Assembly: GCF_030936135.1 (NCBI RefSeq)
Contig: NC_082603.1
Location: forward strand, 14,786,880-14,850,879
From: Gavia stellata
Taxonomy: Eukaryota > Chordata > Aves > Gaviiformes > Gaviidae
DNA: 64,000 nt
Reading direction: 5' to 3'
The notes beneath the pieces were generated by a model. It was not told the origin of the DNA. It ran no database searches and worked only from the letters and a program-made list of their open reading frames with translations. Positions 38,275 through 51,200 of this stretch are shown here, one piece after another; positions within the stretch are counted from its first letter, which is position 1, and the number at the start of each line of letters is the position of its first letter. The translations under genes were made by a program, and so were the position numbers.

Positions 38275-39181
38275 TGGGTCGGTTTGTCTATCAGGCTAAA
38301 TGGTGGTGTAGATCCTGCCGGATCGGGCTCCGCGCGAATAAATGTCCCAGGGAGGGGCTGAGAACTTTGCCGGCGTAGTACAGCGCTTCCCTCCTGCCCT
38401 GGGGCAGCCTCCCGCTCAGCCTGCGCAGCTCGCTCACCTTCATCCTGAGCTGGACCTGCACTGCTGAGGTGCTAGCTCCGGTTGAGGTCTGCTTCCCGCC
38501 GCCTCAGGCCCTGTGGGCTGTACCCTCAAGACCCTCTCTGTCTCCGTAGAGCATTTTGCCACGGGCCGCCCTCGGGCGGGGCGAGAGCAGAAAAAAAGCG
38601 CCGCGGGGCGCGGAGAGGGCCGTGCTGTACCGGGAGGTGGGCGTGAGAGTAAGGCTAAGGCGGAGGGCGGGGCTGTGCCGGGTGCAAAGCCGCTGCCTGG
38701 CGGATCAGGGGCGCTGGCGGGCTGCCTGCCCGGTGGTTAGGCGCTGTGAGGGGGAGGGCGGGGCTGCTGTATCGGGGGGGCTAGAGAGGGGGGGCCGGTC
38801 ACTCGCACGCCTCGGCCCTGGCCCGGGGGAAACAAAGGCTCGGTAACGCTGTTGCTAGAGCGCCGCCGGTCGCCTGGTAACCGCCCGCGGCCTCTTTATC
38901 CGGGGGCGTCTCCGGGCTGTGGGCGGGGTGTAGCTGAAGTCCCGGCGGGCTCCCGCCTGCTCGCTCAGCGGCTCACCGTGTCCCGGAGCTAGTTCTCGCC
39001 TCCGCTCCCGTTCCTATGCGGGCTGCGGCAGCGGCGCTCCCAGCAGCGTGGCGCCTGGCGGGCGGCTCCTCTGGGCAACGGGTCGCTTCCCAGCGAGCGC
39101 GCCCCGGCCCCGCCGGGGCTGCCCGGGAGCGCCATGAGTTTGGAGCCGCCCCGAGCCTCGCTGCTCCGCGCCCTGTTTAAG

Positions 39182-39239
39182 ATGGAGCCGGCGGCAGCCG
39201 CCTCCGAAGTGCTGGGGGGAGCCTCGGAGTTCGTGAAAG
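39182..39239 (+). CDS. CDC14A: CDC14A coding exon 1
   Basis: The chosen ATG at 39182 has a strong context (A at -3, G at +4). It gives [19 protein letters not shown], close in length to human MAAESGELIGACEFMK. An in-frame ATG 16 codons upstream at 39134 would add MSLEPPRASLLRALFK; it also has G at -3. The donor is GAAAG|GTGAGA, phase 1. Confidence 0.88.
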
Positions 39240-42200
39240 GTGAGAACGGGCCGAGGAGACCTCCCTGGCGGCGGGGGTCTCGCTCGCCGGAGCCTCCCTC
39301 AGGAAGGAAACCCGCTGGCCTCTTTCCCTCCCTCCCTCCCCCCCGCTCCGTGGGCTTTGCTGCGTGCCCGGCTCGGCTTCGGCCCCCCCGTGCCTTGCGG
39401 TTTTCGCGAGCTGCCTGCACCTCGGCTGCTGCGGGGCACGCCTAAGCGGTTCCTTCCTCCTCTCTTTTCCGGTAAGAAGCGGGGCCGACACCTGTTGCTA
39501 TGTGTTGCTGTGTTCTGGGTCAGAAATCACCCCCACCCTCCTCACGTCGCTCCCGAGGGGTGTGCAGCCGGTCAGAGCGGGGCGGGGGGGTCCTCGCGGT
39601 CAGGGCCCGCGGGCGGAGCGGTACTCGCGCTCCCCCACCTCCCACGCAGGAGAAAAAGGATCAGCGGTGCCTCTTCCGCTCCCGGGCCGCGGCGGGGCAG
39701 GACGGGGCCGCAGGGTGCGGTTCCCACCGGCGGGGTGACAGGCGTTCCGTGGGGAAGGGGCGATCTGCTTTGTCCGTCCTACGCTGTTGTCGTCATCTGT
39801 CTTTCAGATCGGTTGTACTTTGCTACTTTACGAAATAAGCCGAAAAGTACCGTAAATACCCACTACTTCTGTACTGATGAGGAACTGGTCTATGAAAAGT
39901 AAGTGTTTTGATCTGTTGTGTTTTGCATACTCAAAGTGATCACCTGCGATTCTTCCCAACACACTTTAATACTATATAGAATGTTTTTGCCCCACTTAAC
40001 TACTGGCATAAAGCATGAGTATAAAGTTAGCCTGAATATATTACACATTAGCTGAAACTAGCTTAACAAGATTGCTATTTTTAAAAGATACAAAACAGCT
40101 GCAAGACCAGTTAAATGTCTTAAACTGTGGTTGAGCTAGGGGAAGGATATCTGAGCTAAGATTTGTTTATAAGATGGAGAAGATCTCTTAAGACTAATTA
40201 CATCTTATTAAAAGGTGTCTTAAATAGAAGAATTGTTTGGTATGACTAAATGAAACAATAGTTTGTTTTATATGTATTTTCCTCTATAGAGAGTATGAAG
40301 TGATCACCTTTCATACAGAATCATAAGAATGCAAAGCTTAAATGTGCTTTTGAAGAACATCTGCGTCTTTTTTTTGTAAGTCTGCACAGGCCTTTGAGAT
40401 AGCACTTCTTACGGCTTTTGTAGCTTTAGAAGAGCAGAAAAAGTGTTTTCTGTGGAGTAAAAGCTTCATGTGTTTGGAAGATACTGACAGCATGTAGAAG
40501 GTCAACAGTAAAATCGATTAGTTGTGTTAAAGGACATAAAATACACTAAAAAAAGAAAGTAATTGCTCTGTGCTGTGGTTAAGAAGTAGTTGCTCTATAC
40601 CGTGTTCCCAGATCAACTGTTTCATGTGTGATGGTACAGCAGCACAGCTGAAACAAAAAACATGGTCATCTTTTTAAATATAACTTTCTTTCCATACAAG
40701 TTGAAGAAGTTGTGAGCATCAACCATTCTTCCTTCCCTTCTCCAGTGACTTCAGTACTGCTTCTGTGAAGGTGTAAACCAGTCTTTCTTTGTTTCTAGCT
40801 TAATTTCTATGCACAGCTTACAGTTTTAGATTTTCTTTTCTACACATGTTTTTGAGTATTCATTGTCTTAAGCTGTGTGTCTTCTACTGGAGTTCCCAAA
40901 GCTGACTTCTGTAATTAACTGCTTGGTTTGGGAGTAGGTTCTGTAATGATCATTAACTAATTCAGGTTGGAAGGGACCTCAGGAGTACTCTAAGACAAGG
41001 TTGACCTCATACTAAAAGCAGAATTTGACTGGAGAAGGTCGTGAGTGATTTGTGTTACATGAATATGTTCCACTTCCTTTAATGAAAGAAAAAATTGATC
41101 TTGTATCTCTTCTAAGACTTCTATGTTATGTTTGACCTGAGGTATTTTGTTTCCAATTGTTAATATGCTTCCAGGAAGGGTGAGGGAATCTTATGTGGGA
41201 TTTGATTTTGGGGATGCGAAGGGGGAGCAGTTCTGTACTCTGTTAGTTACAGATGATTGTACTAACCAATGACTGTTACTGGGGTATTTTGTATGAGGAC
41301 AGTATCTTATTTTAAAAAAAAAAAAAGTACTGAGAAATTTGAGGGGCGGGGGAAGTAATTTTCTTTGAAATGTATAAAGGAAATACAGTAAGTATACTCC
41401 TTAACACAATTACCTGGTAACCACATACCAGGGTGTAACTTGATACCAGATATAATTACAAGATAATGGAAGGAAGCAATGTTTCCTTTATCTTCTAGGG
41501 CACATCTAAAGATTTTGGACAGGTAACTCATGCTGTATTTTCTGAATTAATAGTTCCTAATCTATTTAGCCTTGTTTAAAGGTATCATCCTATATTTGAT
41601 ACCATAATAGTACTCTTCCTTTTGTGCTCTCAAATTAAATTACTAAAACATAATATGAGGTAGAAATTGACAGTTACCAGGCGGTTTGAATGAATTTTGT
41701 GTAATAACCTTACTCTTTTACATAACAGTACTCAACTTTGATATTTGTATTGTAGCGCCCATCACTATCAGTGCATGCAATACTTGCTAGCAAAACCATG
41801 CCTGATTTTATTTTTTTTTTCCTCTCTCTTTTCCCTTGTATCTCCAAGGAAGTTTATATTGTCTCAGGGAAGTAGAAGCATGTGTCAGTTAGTTACTATT
41901 TTATATTTTTTCAACATCTTTCTGAAATTGGGAAGGTAGAGGCAAAATGAGGAATAGAAGGCAAGTGTCTTGGTTCTTGGAGAAATACGGATTTTACATT
42001 AGTTTCCCTTTTCCTTATACTCATCAGTGAGCTTGACATCAAGTCTGTTATGTTTCACAGGCTGCACAGCGAAGTGAGAGGCCTGACATCAGGTGTTGTC
42101 TATGAGTAGTAGTGGAGTGTAACTGTAATACACCAGATCAGATATTCTGCTAATTTTCTCAAAAATGCAGCCTTCTTTCTGAAAAGGTGATTAGAAGTAT

Positions 42201-45200
42201 TTGTTACGTGACAGCAAAATAAACATTTGGAAGTGAGTTTTGAAGTGCTATAGCTCAGAACAGTGGTTTCCAGAATCTTCTTTCAAAATGGCCTGCCTGG
42301 ACTGCTCTTGCTGATCAGAATTTCACGTCCACTTCTGCATTTTAATCAAATGAGTTGTTCAGATTGTTACAAGGAGGAGGACAGGAGATGGCTACGGAAG
42401 CATAAAAACCTCAGCACCTGTGAGGTACATAAGTAATTTTGTTAATACAACTGTTTATTGACTTCATTTGGTTTAGATGCATCATTCTAGTGACAAGACA
42501 ATGATACTTCGTTGTGCATGGAAGTAAACTGCTTCTGTTAACTGTAGTGATAACTCTTAAGTATTAAGTGTTAAAGAAATTTATTTAGCTGACTTTACAG
42601 AGGTGTCAGTTTGCTTTTACTGAAGCAATATATGATCTGAAAACCTCATGAATATGTAGGTTTGGGGTTGTCTGATTACAGACAGCATGTTATTGGATCA
42701 CATAGTTCTTAAAATCTCACTGCCTCGCTTCCCTTTTTTTCTCCACTCGGGAAGAAAAGTAAGCAAGTAATAATGTACATTAATTTAACAAAACAGCTGT
42801 AGTGCTAGATCTAATGGTTTTGGAAGTTTTGGTCTGATAAATGCTGACTTGTTCTTGCAGTTTGTCACCTGATTTATCACTAAATTGTACACAAAGTGTG
42901 GTTATGTAATCTTAAGTACTTAAGCCTTCAGTTTTCACTTGAAGTTGTCAGCTGTTCTAATGAATTCATAACACTGTCTTCACTTATTTAAACATTCACA
43001 CTTTTAAAAATAATAAAGATAGGCTTAAATGCTTTTAAGAACATCTCAAATGCTAGCTGACTAAGAACTCACTACTAGGACTGTCACTATTTTAGCTAAA
43101 TGTGCTGCAATTTAACCTTGAACCTATTGTGGTAGAGAAATGGTATGTAAATTCCTCAGTTGAGGGAACAAGAAACCTGAATGAATTTATCCAATTCTGA
43201 GTTCTTTTTTGATTGTTCTGTTTCTGTAAGATTTTGTCAGTCTCTTTCTGAAAGTCTCTTAAGGTCCCTCCTGAGAAAGTCTGCGTTACTCCTGATAAGG
43301 GAATACAATCTTTCAGGGTAATGTAGTGCAGGTAACTATTACTTCAGGAAAATGGAGTTAATAAGAAATAATTCAGCTTGATGAAGACTGTCACTTGGCA
43401 AATAGACAAGCCTTGCCTTGGCAAGACCTCAATTAATGAGTTAGGCACTAGTAAGAAGCTTTTTATTCTCTAAGAATAGCATCTTTCATGTTTCACCTTT
43501 CAGTAAACAGATCTGGGTTCAGAATACTACACTTGACTGGTTAACTTGGCTTTTGCATATTTTTGTCAAAGCAACTCTTTATGTCCTTTTTATTGTTGAG
43601 TATTTTTCTCAAACAGAAGTAAAATTTAGATAATGAGAAACAGGAATCTCTTACTCATAAATTTTAATGGCAGCTTTCATAAATGATCATGTTTTTATTC
43701 AGTCGTTCTGACTTCGGATCTCTTGTATAGACAGCTTTTGCAGATCTAGTCTCTGACATCTTGTGAGCAGCAGTAAAAGTAATTAATGTGCTATTCCCCG
43801 TACATTTTATGTTTTACACTAAAACTTTCTTTCAAGCCATAGTATGTTACTTGCTCATTTCACAGAAGTCTTCATGTTAGCTACTTCTTTGAGTTCAAGC
43901 AGCATTACAGTAAGACTCTCAAATGCTTAGCTACAACAATATTATATGAGTACTGTTTGGACTTTGACTTGTAGGACTCGTTTCCTTCGCTGCATGTGTA
44001 TATGCAAAGAAGCAGTTTCTCTTTCCTATGAGAAGAGTAAAGTTTAACTTGTTTATTTGTAGTTTGGCTAAATGCTGCTTTTCTGTGGCTACCCAGTAAC
44101 AGTACCTGCATAGGCAACCTAAACTTCTCCGTCGTTCTGTGTCATTTGAAAGGAAAAAGAAAACTTAAACTTAGCCTTGTTACAACAAACAGAGCTGTCA
44201 CTTCACACAGAGAACAGGGAGTTCATTTTTCACGTCGGTAGCTTTTGAAGACTTGAACTTGACTATCAGATGACCAAGATATCTTAAAAGTTAAAGTCCA
44301 CAAAAAAAAAATTAGGAAGTTTCCCAGCTTCTAACTTCTATCAATGTAAATACAGAGCAGAAAAAATTCATATACTAATACCAGCTTTTGTATGTCTAAC
44401 TCTTACGCATGAGTATTAAGAATAGTACTCCAGCTTTATTTCGTTTTCCATTTTAAAATGAGAGATTTAAAATTCACTGCAAACAAGAAAATCAGAAGAC
44501 TGAAGAACTGGGAGTGTCAACTTTTCCTTCAGACACGAACTACTGACATAATTTTATATTTGAAACTTGTAAAGCGCTATCCCTTAACACCTGTGATATT
44601 CTTTCCAGTCCAACAGTTCTATAAATTTTATACCTGCACATTGGTTTACCATATCTGTCTTCACTTTTTTTGTATGGAAAAGATAGAAGCAATTGCCAAA
44701 AGTATTGAGGATTTTTTTTTCAGTAAAAGGGTAACAGGATAAAACATCTGTTTTCTAGGTTCCAGTTTTATATTGGAGGGGAGTGTAGCTTGGTATAGGA
44801 AACTCCTTATGAGAAACTTGGTCTCTGTTATGATGACTCTTTTTTTTTTTTTTTTTCCATAAAGAGTAGGTTTTTAACATGACTTGGAGATTCTTCTACA
44901 GGGAAACTTTTTATGAGGGAACCTCTTCACTGATACTTTGTTTTTGACATCAAGGAGCATTGTATCAAAAATGCATATATCTGGAATAGCTATTTAATCA
45001 TCTATAATTTGGATCTATGAGTTCTTGTTGGATTTTGAAGAATTGGATCTTGCGGAGGATTTGGAACATTGAAGGGGAAATTGAGCGGGTACCTGGTGTT
45101 TGGCATAATCTAGAGCGTCTGCATTATTCCTACCTTCAGATCCAAGCAGTGGGGTGATATATAATTTCTAGGGTTATATTTGCTGTATCATCCTTTGTCT

Positions 45201-48200
45201 ATTCAGAAGTGCTCAACCCTGAAGTAGTATTAAGTGTTAGGGATTGTGTCTCTGCCCAGATAAGAAAGCTCCTAGGAATTCATACGTTACTGGAGTTGGT
45301 GGGGCTAGAGCAGAGACAGTACCATTGAGTATCCCACCTTTGTTCATGCGCTTGAGAAGTAGGAAGGAGGAATGCATTCTAGGAAACATAAGTTGGAGAA
45401 AGATGACTGAATAGGTGAGATTTCCTGACCAGCAGTTAGGTTGTAATTAATTGTCTTGGCTTTAATCCAGAAACTTTGTTGCATGTATGATGTGTTCAGC
45501 TTATGATTTAAAGCATTTGTCTGTAGTAGCCAGTTGTCCACTTCTGCAGTAGCTGGTTCTTGTACTGCTTAATGGCTAGATTCAGAGCACATGCAGCAGG
45601 GGCCTTACAGTGCAGTGACCTGAATGTTCCAGTAATCCAGCCTAGGAAAGGAGGAGAGAACAGCAAGTGGAGAATGTTTTTCTTCTCATTCTAATTCGGT
45701 CTCATTGCTTAATTTTAATAGTAAGCTGGATCTTTGTAAAATGCTGAAAAATTAGTGTAGTTTTGCAGTTAGCTGTATTTCTGCTAGTTCCTGAAGTTCT
45801 TGCAGTTAAACTTTTTGGTTTGAGAAATTGCAAGCTTGGGGCATTCCTGTTTTGGCAGAAAAAGGACTGGTTGCTAGTCTCCAAGACAAGCTTCCTACCT
45901 AAAGGATTAGTTGTACTCCAGTTCTGGTGTACGTACTCCAGAAAATGATTGCAGTTGCTAAACTGTGCCTCTGTTTTCAAGTTACTAACCCAATAATTTA
46001 GTAAGCAAGTAACATCATCCCCTCTGGGCATTATTGCATTGTTAGAACTGACTTGGTGGATCTGTTGTATTTTTTCCCCAATATGGTAATTAGGCTTTGG
46101 ACCATATTCAAACTATCGGAAATGTCTACAGCCTGGTGAGAATGCATGCATACCCTCGTGTTCAGTGTAGCAGTAACAGTGAACTTACACTGGTCTGTCA
46201 TGAAGAAAAGAATCCCAGAATACTTTTTCGCCACAGATGAATACACGGGAACAGTAGTTTTATACTGCCATTCACTTACAAGTTTTTTGATACAGCAACA
46301 GAGGTATGGATGAAAGGATAGGAGATTCCTATCTGAAAAGGTATCAGGCTTCTGGGGTAGAGTATAAGCAGTGCAATTTATCTTTGAAAGATAACTTGAT
46401 ACCTTGGCCATAAATAGATGGACTGTGATGTTAATATGGAGGTTACCAATTAATTTCAAAGTCTGCCAGGCTTTCCTTCATTGACCATAACCAGGCTCCA
46501 TCCAGTAGTTCAAGCTAAGAAAGCTGTTTATCATTTTTCTGCTCTACTAGGGTCAGTGGTATTCAAATGCTTAGTGAAAAGTGACTTTACCATTCGGAAG
46601 AGGAGCCCAAGGCTTGAGCTAACTCATGGCACCTTCATGTGGCATCCCATGGAACTGAGTCAGAAACAACTTGAGTTGCTGTCCTAAAGAGTTGTGAACT
46701 ACATTTCTTTCATCATTAAATTCCCTGGAAGAATGTACAGTAACTGCTTGCATGACCAATGAGCTATTTATGGGCTGGTGTTTCTAGGTGGATGACCATT
46801 CCTATGATACAATACAGCAAATACCTCAGATCTTATGCTGTAAGAACTGATAGGAAGGAGTGGTTCTAGGAGTCTATTTTAAGGAGAATACAGATACAAG
46901 AAACCTATGCTACTGCTTCCAGGTAGCGTTATGGTAGTATTTTTGAAGTAGAGCATTTAAATATTCATCTAGTATATTCTGGGGTTGTGCTACTTCTCAG
47001 TTTGAGAAGCATAAGGATAGCAAGTTTCCATGGGATGAGGGGGAAGAATAATTTAAGCTATCATCTAAGTACTTGATTAAAACAAAATATAATTAAATGT
47101 AGATTAATACCATACTTGCCTTCTGTTCCTCATATCTGGTTCCCACCTCCATTGTATATAACTCTCTCTCTCTTAACTGGCTTAAGCTTCAGAGGCATCA
47201 TGATTTCTTATTGCGTATAAATGCTTATTAAAACATCTAGATACAAAGAAAGTCTATTGCCTGTAAAAGAGATGGAAGTAAAATAATATTGGGTAGATTG
47301 TTATCAGTGACTATCATATAATAAGATTTGATATTTTTTTGTTGTTTTTTATCTTCAACTTTTGCCAGTTAAAATTCTTTATTCAGATGATGACTTGGTG
47401 TGTCATTTCTTTCCCATTCCCTGTGGCCCCCATTTCCCATCTTCCACTTACACTTAACTCTATGTCAAAATTCTCTTAAGAAAATCCTCTGGGTGAGTCA
47501 GGATCGAGTGTCTCAAATTCAAGTACAAAAATGGCCTGTTATACTAAAAGTAATGAGGGTGCATAAGATTAAACTCTTTTGTTTAAAAATGTCAGAAACT
47601 GTATTTAATTCCAAGGATATAAATTGAAGAAGGGTTTTGTAAATCAGAGTTCACTGACTTCAATACAGAGCCTTGTATTATCTGTCAGAGAACTCTTTGG
47701 AGGTTTATAAAGCACTTGTTTCACTTAGCCGCATTTAAAAAAAGGACGTTCAAGCTTATTTCAGTTTAGAGGTATTAAGTGGAGAAAGTTAAAATTATAC
47801 ATGTTACAGATGTTTCTCCCTCGCATATCTACCACAATGTTTTGTCAGTGAAGTCAATGGATAGTTTATACTGCTTATATAAGGCTATATAAATAACTTG
47901 GGAATTGCCAGTGTTTGGTGTATGGGTAATAATGCTGGTGCAATAGTGACCAAAAGTGCCTTTCCTTTATGATTGTGTTTGGATTCTGAGAAATATCTTG
48001 CTTCTGCAGTATAGACAAACAGTGGTAGTACCAAAGTCTTAAACACTGATACTTCTTTTTCCTGTGTGGAGAGGCACAGCATACTGAATGCTAATTAGTG
48101 ATGGAGGAATAGTCAGTCTAATATTGACATCTTTAGCTTGGTGGCTGAGAGAATCTGCATAGCTTTATTTTCTAGAAATAAAATTACTTCATGGATAGAC

Positions 48201-51200
48201 TCAGTAAATGTATCTTATCTCCACCGAAATAGTAAGTAATTTGTCTATTGTGGATAAATTGATTTGTAAATTCACAGAATCACTAAGGTTGGAAAAGACC
48301 TGTAAGATCATCAAGTCCAATCACCAACCCAACACCACCGTGCCCACTAAACCATGTCCCGCAATGCCTCGTCCACATGTTCCTTGAACTCCTCCAGTGA
48401 GGGTGACTCCACCACTTCCCTGGGCAGCCTGTTCCAGTGTCTCACCACTCTCTCAGTAAAGACATTTTTCCTAATATCCAGCCTGAACCTCCCCTGGTGC
48501 AACTTGAGGCCATTTCCTCTTGTCCTGTCGCTAGTCACTTGGGAGAAGAGACCAGCACCCACCTCTCTGCAACCTCCTTTCAGGTAATTGTAGAGAGCAA
48601 TGAGGTCTCCCCTCAGCCTCCTCTTCTCCAGACTGAACAACCCCAGTTCCCTCAGCCGCTCCTCATGAGACTTGTGCTCCAGATCTCTCACCAGCTTCGT
48701 CACCCTTCTCTGGACACGCTCCAGCACCTCAATGTCCTTCTTGTAGTGAGGGGCCCAAAACTGAACACAGGATTCGAGGTGCGGCCTCACCAGCGCCGAG
48801 TACAGGGGCATGATCACCTCCCTGCTCCTGCTGGCCACACTGTTTCTGATACAGGCCAGGATGCTGTTGGCCTTCTTGGCCACCTGGGCACACTACTGGC
48901 TCATATTCAGCTGGCTGTCAATCAACAGCCCCAGGTCCTTTTCTGTGGCGGAGCTTTCCAGCCACTAAATTAATTTTAATGTGTTTTTCCTACACTTCTG
49001 TTTGAGTTCAATTATGTGGAAAAGTAGAAGTGGATATATGACTTCATAGTGATGTACTTATAGCAAGTGAATAGTAATAAAAACTCATCCTGAAACATGG
49101 CTGTAGTTCTTCAGTGTTTTAGATGAGCTGTGTGTTTTAGTTATATCTTTGAGCTGATCAAAGCTACTTTACTCACACTGGTTTAAAAAAAAAATTCTGT
49201 ATTCTAGTAACTATCATATTCCACAGTTTTTCAAGATACTTCTTTTAAAAGTATTTTTCACAAAATAATCTTCAAATCCTAAATTCTACTCTTCCATCAT
49301 ATATTTAAGTGAAAGAATACTCTAAAGTTAATGGAATAAGGGTTTTTGATTTAGAGAAGGTATTAGTGCAGCAGAATGGTAAGAAATGTTAGTAAGCCTT
49401 CTATATAGCTCTAGAGTAAATGTAGCTTTTACAACTCCAGTTTCAACTTCTTATTTGTCATAACTCATACTTGTCCTTCTTAGAACATTTTTTTATTTAA
49501 TCTCTATTAAAAACTGTATGGAGTGTTTTGTTTTAAAAATAAATAAACTGTTGACCATATCTGGCAGACTTACCTAAGAAAGGATAAAGAATTCTAAAGT
49601 TAAATGCTGCTTTACTGCCACTGCAATTTTCCCTTGAGTTAGTTAACGTCTGTGCAGCCTACAAATAAAGACCTAATAGTTGGACAGCTTAGTCTTTGGC
49701 TCAGCTAATGAGCTTCTGTAATTAAGCATTATGTCATAATATTTTGTACTGAAGGGTTGAACTGAATCCTAACAAACATTTATGTTATTTGATATTGTTA
49801 AGTAGATGATATTGAAATAGCATTTGGTGTGGCAGGCAGGCTACTCATCCTCAACAGTGATCAGACTAGTATAACTGTCTCTTTTTGCACAGGGTTTGGC
49901 TTTTTTTGTTTGAGAGAATGTTGGGAGGAGGATATTAATAAAGTTGTAAGCACCAAAAAGATAGGGCACTCCTACTTCGTTGTTGTGTCCACTTTGAACA
50001 GCAAATGTCTGAAGCTGGAAGGCACCTCCAGAGACTGTCTAATACAACCCCAGGGCTCAAAGCAAGGTCAACAAGAGCAGGTTGCTCGGAGTCTTGTGCA
50101 ATTGGGTTGTGACTCCACAGCCTCTTTGAGAAACCTCTTCCCAATGTTTGACTGCCCTCAAAGTAAAAGTTTTTTTTCTTATGTTTAACTGGAACATAAT
50201 TAATGTTGCTGAAAAATAAACCCTTTGCCATGGAGAAGAAAGCTTGAAAGGTACTACCACCTATTCTATCATCTGATTTCAGTAAGTTTTCACTCCTTCA
50301 AAGCCGGGAAGTTGTAGAACGTAATTACCTTGTTGGTCATTCCCCAAATAACACGCATTCAGGTGCTGACGGCCTGTTTTGTTTGTCAATAGGCAAGTGT
50401 CCTGTCTCTTTTATCAAAGGACTTAAGGCAGATCAGAATAAAACGGTTTAAGTTATAGTCCATTTTCACTGTAATTTATAATGTGTGCATCAACAAATTT
50501 TCATAGACCATCAAGAGAGACTTCTATACACAAAAAGGAAAAATATTAGAGAAAACTTGCAACTTACATTTTAAGCAATTTTGCACAATGGGTGGGGAGG
50601 TAGAAAGCTCTAGAAGGGGTCATTATAAGTTGCTTGCAGAAAGGCTGCTATTACTTGTCAAGGTGCTTATATGGAGGGCTAGCTAGGAAGAGCACTGCGA
50701 ATCCCTACTAGGAACTTACTTTTATTGTGCAATAATTTTCCTGTACAGACTACTGCTACTAGCTCTTTTCCAAGCACAGTGATTGCTGCTTCAAAGGTAA
50801 TATGAGTGTTTTAAGAAGAATCTAGAAGAGAGAAACAAGAACAGTCGGAAGACATGAAATAAATAATACATCGGAAGAACAGCCTAGAGACAAGAGGATT
50901 GGGGGGACAAAGGGAAACAATTACATGTAAAAGTGTATATGTAATTTCTGTGAAGGATGGGATAAAAAAATAAGCTTAAATTTCAGACAGATCAAGGCTG
51001 GACATTATTAAATGAATTTTACTACCCATAAGACATTCTATTTAGCTTGTTCTTCATAGTATCTAATGATATATTCTTATCTTAAGCAGTTGTAGAACCC
51101 TTATCTAGGATGACATCAGCATGGCTTAAAGAGAGTAGAACATGTCTTGAAGCTCTTCACTCTATAGTTTTGGCCAAAATCAGACTGGTTATCATGGGAT

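Larger units (their letters stand above)
38100..39800. promoter_or_regulatory. CDC14A CpG island promoter with E2F and paired CCAAT sites
   Basis: This dense CpG island surrounds CDC14A exon 1. Upstream it has an E2F-type GGCGCGAAA at 38126-38134. Two inverted CCAAT boxes (ATTGG) lie at 38239-38243 and 38270-38274, 31 bases apart. That spacing is typical of cooperating NF-Y sites in cell-cycle promoters. If these are core elements, the start site would lie near 38.35-38.45 kb and the 5' UTR would be about 0.7-0.8 kb. A divergent non-coding transcript is an alternative user of this region. Confidence 0.75.

Noticed and set aside
38513-39902. Open frames up to 220 residues around the CDC14A start
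   Set aside because: These are GC-driven frames of the CDC14A island. The 220-residue one reads through intron 1 into the real exon 2.
48354-48973. Plus-strand frames of 77 and 178 residues
   Set aside because: They are antisense to the CR1 ORF2 remnant and have no homology of their own.
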